Below are positions 34,801 to 46,800 of a stretch of DNA of 64,000 bases, one piece after another; position 1 is the stretch's first letter, and each line of letters begins with the position of its first letter. The DNA is from Limnomonas spitsbergensis (taxonomy: Eukaryota; Chlorophyta; Chlorophyceae; Chlamydomonadales), in assembly GCA_037349105.1 (NCBI GenBank), contig JAYJMM010000039.1, positions 2,418,001 through 2,482,000 of the forward strand. Direction: 5' to 3'. The translations under genes and the position numbers were made by a program. Under the pieces are notes generated by a model. The model was given only the letters and a program-made list of their open reading frames with translations. It did no database searches and was not told the origin of the DNA.

Positions 34801-37800
34801 AACCTGAGACCTGAACCCTTAAGCCTTCCTTTGGGTGCAGGCGCTGCGCTTTGTTACCGCAATGCCCACGGTGTCCAAGGCGGCCCGAGTGGTCATTGTG
34901 CCGTACCCCGCCGATCTCGCCGTAACGCCGACGCTGCTGGAGCATCTGCTGTGTGCCGCTGTAGCTGTTGCGGAGGAGATGCCTCGGCATACGGTACGCC
35001 TAGTTCTCGGGATGATTGGGTTGAATCACAGATAAAGATGAACTGCGTGCCGCTGTAGCTGTTGCGGAGGAGATGCCTCGGCATACGGTACGCCTAGTCC
35101 CCGGGATGATTGGGTTGAATCACAGATTAAGATGAACTGCGTGGCGCTGTAGCTGTTGCGGAGGAGATGCCTCGGCATACGGTACGCCTAGTTCCCGGGA
35201 TGATTGGGTTGAATCCCAGATAAAGATGAACTGCGTGCCGCTGTAGCTGTTGCGGAGGAGATGCCTCGTTATACGGTACGCCTAGTCCCCGGGATGATTG
35301 GGTTGAATCCCAGATAAAGATGAACTGCGTGCCGCTGTAGCTGTTGCGGAGGAGATGCCTCGGCATACGGTACGCCTAGTCCCCGGGATGATTGGGTTGA
35401 ATCCCAGATAAAGATGACCTGCGTGGCGCTGTAGCTGTTGCGGAGGAGACGCCTTGGCAGATAGTACGCCTAGTTCCCGGGATGATAGGGCTTAATCAGC
35501 TGGTTGGTGCACCTACCAGCTGGTAGGTGCAGGTGATGCTGGAGGGGGGATAACCCACCCTCAATGTAACCCCACCCTGAAAGTAACTTACCCTTCAAGT
35601 AACCTACATTAAAGTAACCCAACCCCACCCTCAAAATAACCCTGCCCTCCGGAGCGCATGGCGAGACATCACTCCCGGCGTGTCTCTTGCCGCTGTTACA
35701 TTCTTAAGCTCAAGACCCCCATTGAACCCCCCTTGCAACCTCTTGTAACTCCTGCTGCTACCCTCCGTTGTAACCCCCATTGTAACCTCCTTTGTAACCT
35801 CCAGGTGGCATCGTTCCTGTACAAGGCGATGCGGGACCGGGAGCTGGCTGACGCGCTCGCGGTCCCCGGAGCGCCGACGGCGAGTCAGCTGGAGGCCATG
35901 AAGGGCATTGCCGAGGAGGTCTCGATGGAAGGGGGGCAGCTGGTTGCAGCACTCATGACAAGGATCGAAGCGGGAGATCCAGCGGCGGACAGGCAGAGGG
36001 AGAGGCTGGCTTCGTTATGCAGGTGAATAGAGGGTTAGGGTTTGAGAGCGGGTGTTGTGCTGATGATGGGCTCGATGGTGGCTGAGCTGCGTAGCTGAGT
36101 AACGCCAAGGCGAATTCAGCTACTCTCTGACCAGAATGAAGCCGTCATAACCGCCACTTGAATGCTTTTGGAATTACGGCAGAGTTGCGCTGCCCTGGAC
36201 TGACGAGAGGTGTAATTGTGTGAGGGATCTGCTCTCAGTGTATGCAGGGTGCGTCAAAAGGTGTTATTGTGTGAGGGGGTACTGGGGGATCTGCTCTCAG
36301 TGTGTGCAAGGTGTGACTGTTGGTGTAACTGCAGGTGTGACAGGTATGGGTGTCTAAGAATGTGTGACGTCAGGCCAGGGGATGGTAGCTGGGAATAAAT
36401 AAATAAACAACACGTCCTGGGGCTTGGATTAAGGAAGCCACCCGTTCGGCTGTAGCACCAGGTGAGCTACAATGGTAGCTGGGAAACAAGTGCTACGCAA
36501 TCTCAGCCAAGATCCTGACATTTGCAAGATTTGGGCGTAGCAAGATTATAGCAATGAAGCAATCCGAGGATTTAGGGGGCCGGAATGTGGGCTGCTCAAT
36601 CGGAAACCTCGACTCGACGACTCCTCTAAAAATGGGACAGCAAGGTGCACAGCAAGGTGCCAGCTCCGGACAGAGATCCTTGGACTGAAAACCTTGCCTT
36701 CTTTCAAGTTACTCTTTCACTTTTGAAACCAAAGCCGGAATCTGAAACCTGGAATTCGCGACTTGAGACTGCAACCTGCGTATGAATGACCTGCATTTGA
36801 ATTATGAACAAACAGAGTTTGAGTTCTGAAAAAACTGCGTAACTAATTATGTTCAACCTCCGTTTGAAATTATGAACAACCTGTGTTCAAATCTGATCCT
36901 GCTGTGATCAGGGATGTGTTTCAGCTGAGCCCGGGGGATGCTGCCGTCATTTCCAACGGCCGTGTCAGCATGGTGCACACTGCAGCCACCGACACCACAG
37001 AGGTGGGGGAGCTCAGGGTTGACGTGGCTTAGGGTTAAGGTTCTGGTTGGTTAAGGTTTGGGATAAGGTTTTGGGTTACGGTGGTTTAAGGTGAAGGTTC
37101 TGGGTGCTTAAGGCTTTGGGTTAGAGTGGGTTAGGGTTGAGGTGGTCTAGGGTCAAGGTTCTGGGTTGTGAATGTTTTGTGTAAGGGTGGTTTAAGGTCC
37201 GGGTGGTTAAGGGTTTTAGGTGGTGTATGGTTCAGTTGGTTTGGTTGAGCTTCAGTTGGTTTAGGGTTTAGGTGATTTGTGTGGTCTAGTGGTTTGAAGG
37301 ATGTTCAGTGTCTCCCGTTTTAAGAGGTTACGAGTGAAGTTTACCAAAATTGTGGGGTCTACCCCCCGCTTGAAAGGGGGAGGGGGGGGGGTATCTCCTT
37401 CATCCTTTTTCCATATGTACCCTATAGCCCTTCCACACTGAACGCACATCCACACGCTCCCTTGTTCTGTTCACAATCGAAATCTGCAGTTCACACCAAC
37501 GTCCCATCTCCTCCCTCCTACTGTCAGGACCTAGTCACCTAACTTAATCGTTAAGCTCCCCCCTCTCCCCCCCCTCTGGTGGCTGGCACCCTTACCTCAT
37601 ATTTAACTTCTCCTTCTCCCCCCGTCACCTAAACCCGAACCTCCTCCCTAACCCCTCCTTCTCCTCCCCCCTATGGTGGCTGGACCCTGTCACCTACACC
37701 CTAACCTCATCCCTTACCCCTCCTCATCCCCCCGTCACCTCCTCCCTCCCCTCTCCTTCTCATCCCCCCTTCTGCCACCAGGATCTCGTTGCCGAGGACT

Positions 37801-40800
37801 TCCAGCTGCTGCAGCTGCTCATGGGGAAACTCTCCATGGGCACCGTCATAGCGGCAGAGGTGACCAAGATCGCAGCTGCTGGATCTGGATCCGGGATCGG
37901 CAGCGGATCTGTTTCTCTGGACGATGTGGTGGCCGTAGCTGCGGCTGAGTTCCTGAAGGTCAAGTATGTGGATGGAAAGCTGCAGCCGGGAGCCAGCAAG
38001 CAGCTGCTCCAGGTGAAGAGGAGGGTTAAGGCATGCGTTTGAGGTGACTAGGGTTTAGGGAGCATTTGTAGGGTTTGATATTGAGAATGGAAGCTAGCAA
38101 GCAGCTGCTAAAGGTGAAGCGGGGAGGGTTTGGGGCAGCAATGAGGATCTAGGAAAGTATCAGTAGGGTTTGATGGTAAGGTTGGGCAAGCAAGCAGCTG
38201 CTCAAGATGAAAATGAGGGGTCTGCCTCTCCTTCAACGCTCCGATTTGCCCCCCACCCCCACCCCCACTGACGCTCGGATTCGCACCCCCCTGACCCTCA
38301 TTGTAACGCTCGGATTCGCCCCCCCCCCTGACCCTCATTGTAACGCTCGGATTCGCCCCCCCCCTGACCCCCATTGTAACGCTCCCATTCGCCCCCCCCC
38401 TGACCCCCATTGTAACGCTCCCATTCGCCCCCCCCCCTGACCCCCATTGTAACGCTCCCATTCGCCCCCCCCCCTGACCCCCATTGTAACGCTCCCATTC
38501 GCCCCCCCCCTGACCCCCATTGTAACGCTCCCATTCGCCCCCCCCCTGACCCTCATTGTAACGCTCCCATTCGCCCCCCCCCTGACCCCCATTGTAACGC
38601 TCCCATTCGCCCCCCCCCTGACCCCCATTGTAACGCTCCCATTCGCCCCCCCCCTGACCCCCATTGTAACGCTCCCATTCGCCCCCCCCCTGACCCCCAT
38701 TGTAACGCTCCCATTCGCCCCCCCCCTGACCCTCATTGTAACGCTCCCATTCGCCCCCCCCCCTGACCCCCATTGTAACGCTCCCATTCGCCCCCCCCCT
38801 GACCCTCATTGTAACGCTCCCATTCGCCCCCCCCCCTGACCCCCATTGTAACGCTCCCATTCGCCCCCCCCCCTGACCCTCATTGTAATGCTCCGATACG
38901 TCCCCCCCCGCCCGACCCCCACTGAAACGCTCCCATTCGCTGCCTCTCCCTCACCGCTCCAATTCGCCCCCCCTCCCCACCCCCTGCTGTAACACTCTGA
39001 TTCGCCCCCCCCGACCCCCACTGTAACGCTCCGACTCGCTGCCTCTCCCTCTCACAGGTCATCGGCAGGCTCAAGGGCAGTTCGGTGCAAGTCGGCGCGC
39101 CCCCGTCATCTCCTGCCTCTGCGCCGGCGGCCCCCGCACCCCCTCCCCACTCCCCGGGTTTGAGTGAAGTCTGGCCCCCTAGCAAAAATGGCGGCAGCAG
39201 CGGCAGCCTTCATATCGTGCTGATCCTGAACCCGCTGACCCGCGTGGCGCAGCGCGTCAGCCAGGTCCTGCACCTTCTTCGCAGCTCCCTCGGGGCCTGC
39301 TCCATCACCATGTACCTGAACCCCCAGATGGAGTTGACGGACCTTCCCCTCAAAGCGTTCTATCGATACGCGCTTCCCGAGTTTGAGGGTGAGAGGGGGG
39401 AGGTTGAGAGCTGATGGAGGGATGGGGGGGACCTGCCCCTCAAAGCGTTCTATCGATACGCGCTTCCTGAGTTTGAGGGTGAGAGGGGGGAGGTTGAGAG
39501 CTGATGGAGGGATGGGGGGGACCTGCCCCTCAAAGCGTTATATCGATACGCGCTTCCTGAGTTTGAGGGTGAGAGGGGGGAGGTTGAGAGCTGATGGAGG
39601 GATGGGGGGGACCTGCCCCTCAAAGCGTTATATCGATACGCGCTTCCTGAGTTTGAGGGTGAGAGGGGGAGGAAGGAGGGGGATTCCTTGTTTCAGTGGG
39701 AGAGATGGGGGGACCTGCCCTATCAGCTAAATCATAAACGCAGCTGGCAGACCTGTGACTCATTTCGTTCTATCGATGCCGGCTGTCAGAGTTTTGAGTA
39801 TGAGAAATGGAAGCTTGGCATTTATTTGAGAACAGGGACGGGGGCCATGTGAATGTTGAAGATTCAGGTAAGGAAAGGGGGGGCATGGTTCAGGGTTGAT
39901 AGGTGGGCAAAGTAAGGGACTATATTTTTCTGTATGCTGTATTTTGGTGAGATAAGGAGGGATGGGTGGAGTTGACCACAGTGGCAGTAAATGGGGCGCG
40001 GGGGTATAAGGTTCAGGGTGGGGACTTGGAACCGACTGGCAGGCAATAGCTTTTTAAGCTTGCATTTTTTGAACAGTTTGGTAATTGTGTCAAAAACACA
40101 GTATTCTACATTTCCCGCTGCACTGTCCCGCTGACTCCCCTCTCCCTAAACCCTAGATCCTCACCCCCACCCTTCTGCTCCAAGCTCCCCCCAGTACCAC
40201 TCTGCCACTGACCTCCCTCTCTTTCACCCTTAACCCTAAACCCTAAACCCGACCCTTCTGCTCCAAGTCCCCCCAGTACCACTCTGCCACTGACCTCCCT
40301 CTCTTTAACCCTTAACCCTAAACCCTCAACCCGACCCTTCTGCTCCAAGTCCCCCCAGTACCACTCTGCCACTGACCTCCCTCTCTTTCACCCTTAACCC
40401 TAAACCTTAAACCCGACCCTTCTGCTCCAAGTCCCCCCAGTACCACTCTGCCACTGACCTCCCTCTCTTTAACCCTAAACCCTAAACCCCTAAACCCGGC
40501 CCTTCTGCTCCAAGTCCCCCCAGTACCACTCTGCCACTGACCTCCCTCTCTTCAACCCTAGATCCCAACCCTCACCCTCTCCCTTCAACTCCAGGTCCCC
40601 CCGTACCACTCTCCCATTGACCTCCCTCTCCCTAAACCGTTAACCCTCACCCCATCCCTTCAACTCCAGGCCTACCAGTACCACTCCCCCGCTTACCCCC
40701 CTCTCCCTGAACCCTGAACCCTTTACCCTCACCCTCTCCCTTCAACTCCAGCCCACCCAGTACCACTCTCCCGCTGACCCCCCTCTCCCCTCTCCCTAAA

Positions 40801-43800
40801 CCCTCACCCCTCACTTCTCACCCCCTCTCTTTAACTCCAGGCCCCCCCAGTACCACCCTGCCTTCATCTCCGGCAGCTACTCTCATGCGGTTGCCTCAGA
40901 AGCGCGTGCTGACCATAAACATGGATGTGCCTGAGCCATGGCTAGTGGAGCCAGTCAAGGTGAGGGGGGGGGGGGGGGCTGTGTGTAGCTGAGGAAATGT
41001 TGCGGGTGTAGCTGAAGGGAAACGAGTGAAGCTGAGGGACACGGGGGGTGTAGCTGGGAGGATCATTGTGTAGCTGAGGAAATGTTGGGGTGGTAGCTGA
41101 AGGGAAATAAGTGAAGCTGAGGGGACGCAGGGGGTGTAGCTGGGAGGATTAGTGTGTAGCTGAGGAAATGTTGGGGGTGCAGCTGAAGGGAAATAAGTGA
41201 AGCTGAGGGGACGCAGGGGGTGTAGCTGGGAGGATTAGTGTGTAGCTGAGGAAATGTTGGGGGTGTAGCTGAAGGGAAATAAGTGAAGCTGAGGGGACGC
41301 AGGGGGTGTAGCTGGGAGGATTAGTGTGTAGCTGAGGAAATGTTGGGGGTGTAGCTGAAGGGAAATAAGTGAAGCTGAGGGGACGCAGGGGGTGTAGCTG
41401 GGAGGATTAGTGTGTAGCTGAGGAAATGTTGGGGGTGTAGCTGAAGGGAAATAAGTGAAGCTGAGGGGACGCAGGGGGTGTAGCTGGGAGGATATGTGTG
41501 TAGCTGAGGAAATGTTGGGGGTGTAGCTGAAGGGAAATAAGTGAAGCTGAGGGGACGCAGGGGGTGTAGCTGGGAGGATATGTGTGTAGCTGAGGAAATG
41601 TTGGGGGTGTAGCTGAAGAGATGCTGAAGGTGTTCTTGAGGTTTGAACTCAGGACGTAGCCGACAAATAAGCGTGTAGCTGAAAGGCCAGCCAGGACTTG
41701 AGGGGAGAGCCCCTGGTGGCGTTGGGGTGGCTGCCAAGGGTCTGTTCCGACTACTGCTTAGACACTCTCCACCTCAGTTCTGGACCCTTCACACTATCTT
41801 GTCCCCCCTGTAATCTAAGTTGGGTGAATACTTAGGCACTGCTCCAAAGCTGTTCCGGCAACTGCCTAGGGAAGCTTGGCCTCAGACCTGAATCCGCCAC
41901 TCCATTTGTCGATCCCTGGAACTGATTTTAGTTGTGTTTCCATCTCAGTGACCCATGCATCACACTTCCTGCCCCCCTATTGGTCACTCCATCACACTTC
42001 CTGCCCCCCTATTGGTCACTCCATCAAACTTCCTGGCCCACCCATTTGCCGCGATGTCACAACTTCCTGCCCCCAATTCACAACCCCATGCGCAATGCAT
42101 GCCCATTCGCACCGCATGCCCCCCCCCCCCCCCCCCCCCCTCTCCCCCCTTCACAACACAGTCACACTGCATGCCTCCCATTATTGACTCCATCACACTC
42201 CCCCCCTCCCCCCTTCCGCCCCATTCACAAGTACATCACACTTCATGTCTCACATTTGTCACGCCATCGCACTTCCTGGCCCCACATGCGTCACTCCGTA
42301 ACGCTTCCCGCCCCCCATTCACAACTCTATCACACTTCATATCCCCCATTCGCAACTAGATCATGCCCCCCCCCCCTATTTTCCACATATGGCACTTCAT
42401 GCCCCAGTCGTCACATCTTGGCAGGCCCTTTCTTGACCGCCACACTTCCTGCCCAATGCCTTCCCCACCCTCCTTTAAGGCCCCAACCGACCTGGATGGC
42501 CAGATGCATCCCCTCCTGCCCCCCCTCCATCCCGGCAGACCCTTCCTTGACCGACAAATTTCCTGCCCTGTACCTTCCCCACCCTCCAGATAGGCCCCGT
42601 CCAACCTGGATGGTCATTGGCTGACCTGGATGGCCAGATGCATCCCCTCTTACCCCCCTCCCTCCTGGCAGACCCCTTCTTTGACCGTCGCACATCCTGT
42701 CCCCCATCCTGATAGGCCCGACGACCATCACACTTCCTACCCCCCATCCCTCCCCTCCCATTTCCCGGCAGGCCCCTGCCTTGACCGCCACACTTCTTGC
42801 CCCCCTTCCTTGTCTGTCACACTTCCTACCCCCCATCCCTCCCCTCATGCCTCCTGGCAGGCCCCTTCCTTGACCGTCACGTTTCTTGCCCCCCCCCTCC
42901 TTGAACGTCACACTTCTTATCTGCCCTCCCCTCCTGCCTCCTGGCAGGCCCCTTTTGATTTGGATAACCTGAGGCTTGCGGACGTGCCTGGTCGTGTGGC
43001 GTATGCGGAGTATGATTTAGAGGCCATCATGCTGACTGGATCGTGTATTGACATATCGCAAGGGAGCAGAGGGGTGAGTGCAGGGGAGGGGGGGAGGCAG
43101 GAGGGAGGAGGAGAAGGGAAGAGAGGGGAAAAGATTTGAGGGGGGAGGGGGGGAGGAGAGAGGAAGTGAGGGAGCGGAGGGTAAAGTGAGTGGAAGAAAA
43201 GGGAAGCGGAGGAGGCAGGTGGAGGTGGTTGGAAGGGGAGATAGGAAGGGAGGGAGGGGAGGGAGCTGAATGGTGCAAGGTGAGCGGTCAGTGGCGGGGC
43301 GGTGGAGGGCAAGGATTCAAGGAAGTAGGTGTATTGGAGAGAAGGGGAGATGTTTGGTGGAGGCACGGAAAGAGACGGGTAAGAAAGCAAGAACTACTTG
43401 TGGTTTCCAATCCTTCGTGATGGTTAACGGATCCCTAGGTACCGTATACGTGATTACACCTGCCGGCACGGGATACGCGCATTCTTCACCGTGTCGTTGC
43501 AATTGTGGATCAAGCACGCGACGATACCTCGATTATCTTTTACGGTTTCCCTCACAACAAGCTACGGCATATCACGTCGAGAGGTTTTACCCATCGTTCA
43601 GGTGGCTCCAGTGGGTGAGGAAGAGACATGGCACACACATCAGCTGCCCAATCCTCACCTCCCAACCCTGCCCCTGTCCACCTGCCCCCCTCCACCTCCC
43701 ACCCCTGCCCCTGTCCACCTGCCCCCCTCCACCTCCCACCCCTGCCCCTGTCCGCCTCCCACCCTTAAAGCAACCACCTCGCTCCTGCCTCTGTCCCCCG

Positions 43801-46800
43801 CCCCTGTCCACTCACCCCTGTTACCCTTGACCCTCACAGACCCCTCCTCGCGGTCTGCAGCTCCACCTTGGCTCCCCCTCCCAGCCGCATATGGTGGACA
43901 CCTTGGTCATGAGCAACCTGGCCTACTTGTCCCCCTGCTCCCTGTCCCCCCACAGACCCCTCCTCGCGGTCTGCAGCTCCACCTTGGCTCCCCCTCCCAG
44001 CCGCATATGGTGGACACCTTGGTCATGAGCAACCTGGCCTACTTGTCCCCCTGCTCCCTGTCCCCTCACAGACCCCTCCTCGCGGTCTGCAGCTCCACCT
44101 TGGCTCCCCCTCCCAGCCGCATATGGTGGACACCTTGGTCATGAGCAACCTGGCCTACTTGTCCCCCTGCTCCCTGTCCCCCCACAGACCCCTCCTCGCG
44201 GTCTGCAGCTCCACCTTGGCTCCCCCTCCCAGCCGCATATGGTGGACACCTTGGTCATGAGCAACCTGGCCTACTTCCAGCTCAAGGCAGCACCGGGCAG
44301 GTGTGGGAAGGAGGAGGGGGAGATAGAAACACTTTTGATAGACTTGCTTTCAACTTAAGGCAGCACCGGGCAGGTGAGGGCGGGAGGAGGGGGGATAATG
44401 ACGAAAACATAAATGCCCTAGAAAAATCCTGATGAGCACTTGTTATCTTTCGTGTCTCAGCTACATTTTGTGTTACGCTCCAGCCCCTGGCCTGAGTCCC
44501 CTATTGTAGCCAGCCTTGCTGCTTTTGCCACCAGTCGTAGGCTGGTCTAGGTTTGTTCCTAATCGGGCCTTTGGCGGCCGCGGGGCGGCCTGCCAAAGTT
44601 ACATTTTTAGTCGAAAAAATAAACATTGGTGATGAGCAAAGGGTGGGAAGCCACGAGGGCTGGATCCAGGCCAAGGCCAAGGTTCAGGATTTTTTTGAAG
44701 ATCCTGCCTTTGTGGCTTCCCAACCCCTGGTGATGAGTTGCCTGGCATACTTTCAGCTGAAAGCAGAGTTGGGCAGGTGAGGGAGGCAGGAGGGGGGAGG
44801 GAGGACAAAATATGAAGCCCTAAACCCTCGTGATGTGCATCATGGCCTGCCCGCAGCTCCAGGCAGCGCTGGGCAGGTGGGGGAGGGGGGAGGAGGAGAT
44901 TAACACACTTTTGCTAGGCTTGCTTTCAACTCTAGGCAGCGCCTGGAAGTTGATGATAGGCCATGTGGAGGTATTGATCTTTCAGTTGAGGGGAGGGGCA
45001 GGGGGAGGCAAGATGGCGACCACGCGAGACCCGAAAACATGGAAGCAGAATGGAAATGAAGCATGACACGGAAGTGTCCATCCGCACAAACTGCTCCCAT
45101 CCCTTTTTACCCTCCTCCCATTCATCACTCCCCCCTTCCCCGATACCTCTGCACCCCCTCCCCGCCTCGCCTCGCTCACTCTGCACCCCTTCCTGCACCG
45201 CCTCGCTTACTCTGCACTGCACCCCCCCCCCTGCCCGCTTACTCATCACCCCTTCCGCCCCGCTGATTCTGTCCCCTTGCCTCCCCCTGCCCGCTCACTC
45301 TGCCCCGCTTCCGCCCACCTGACTCTGTCCCCCCGCCTTCCTCCCCCTCTCCAGGTGGATGCTCAGCCTTGCCCCCGGCCGCACACGCCAGCTGTACACG
45401 CTCCTCCCGCCCCCGTCCTCTGTCGCCTCGGGCAGCGGGATTGTGGCCACTGCCGCATCAGCCGCCGCATCCACCAGCGGTCTGATCAGCACGCCTGTCA
45501 TCATCTCCAGCCTGTCAGGTGGGCTGGCCATATAACCTCTCAAACCTAATATTAAACCCTTGTTGGACCCTGACCCATGTGATCCCTGAACCCTGGATCA
45601 TGAGACCTAATAAACATGGACCCCTGTAAGGTCCTGAGCCCTGTAAGATTCTGAACCATGTACACACAGCCCTGAACCCTGAACCATGTACACACAGCCC
45701 TGAACCCTGAACCATGTACACTCAGCCCTGAACCCTGAACCCTGTGCACCTACCCTCGTCCCCTGCCCTCGTCCCTTGCCCTCCCTCCATGCAGGCCAGC
45801 ACATTGTCCTGAAGGTCAACAAGCGCCCGGGACTGGAGAAGTCGGACGTGCTGGTGGCGGACGAAAGCGAGGAACAGGATGTATTTGACGATGATGAGGA
45901 TGATGAGGAGGACGAGGACGAGGAGGGCTTATGGGACAGGATGTTTGGCGGCGGCGGCACCAAGAAGAAGAAGAAGGCAGAGGTAGAGGCAGTACGTCTG
46001 ACCTTACATTTGGCAGTACATCTGACAGTGCATCTGGTAGTACCTTTGGCTGTTAGGGTGCTTAAGCTACGAGTCAGCTACAGTACGGCCGTGGGGGCAC
46101 TGGTGCGGCAGGCCCAGCTGCTCAGTCCGAGTTTGGTCCCCCCATCGGGAGACCAAATGATGCCCTCCCCGCTGCATCTGCTCTGGATGGCCAGGAGAGC
46201 GCACGCTGCGCGCCAGGTGTCCCGCTATCACTACTTGACTCAGCCCCCCATAGGTCGTATGGTGAGCACTGACCGAGCACTGAGCAGGACACATGATCAT
46301 GCTCGACTCAGTTGTGAGAGCGGAGCAGCGCGCCGTGTGCGCTCCACTGGCCACCCAGAGCAGCTGCAGCGGGGGGGAGGGCGAGGGATGATTTGCATTC
46401 CCGTTGCTGTTGCAAATCCTCCCTGTCATCTATTGGTTGCTCCACCGGGCTGCTTTGACCCTAAAGGGTTTCAAACCATTCACCCCACGTGCAAGAAACG
46501 CTTGGCCGGAAGTCCTAAAACCTAGATTCCCTGACCTCATAACCCCTGAGCCTCTGAACCCTGGACCCTGGACCCCTGAACGCCCAATTAGCGTGTCCCA
46601 ACCACATCCTTTGTACCGCAGATGTACCCTGAGGTGAGTGGCTGTACCGCGCAGGGCAGGTTGCCGCCCAACCCAGCTGACGTGAACAGGAATACAAAAA
46701 CTTCATGGTGAAACCCTGTTTCCTAAACTCTCACGCCTCCCAAGGGGCGTAGCTTTCTTTCTTTCTTCTGTGAAATCCCTCCCTACCGCATGAAAGCCTC

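Noticed and set aside
38108..38860. Gly-rich minus-strand frame ([14 protein letters not shown] repeats)
   Set aside because: Artefact of the ~37-bp C-rich minisatellite.
42121..42145. Long C homopolymer as a functional element
   Set aside because: Within a C-rich intron array; its length may be a sequencing or assembly uncertainty.
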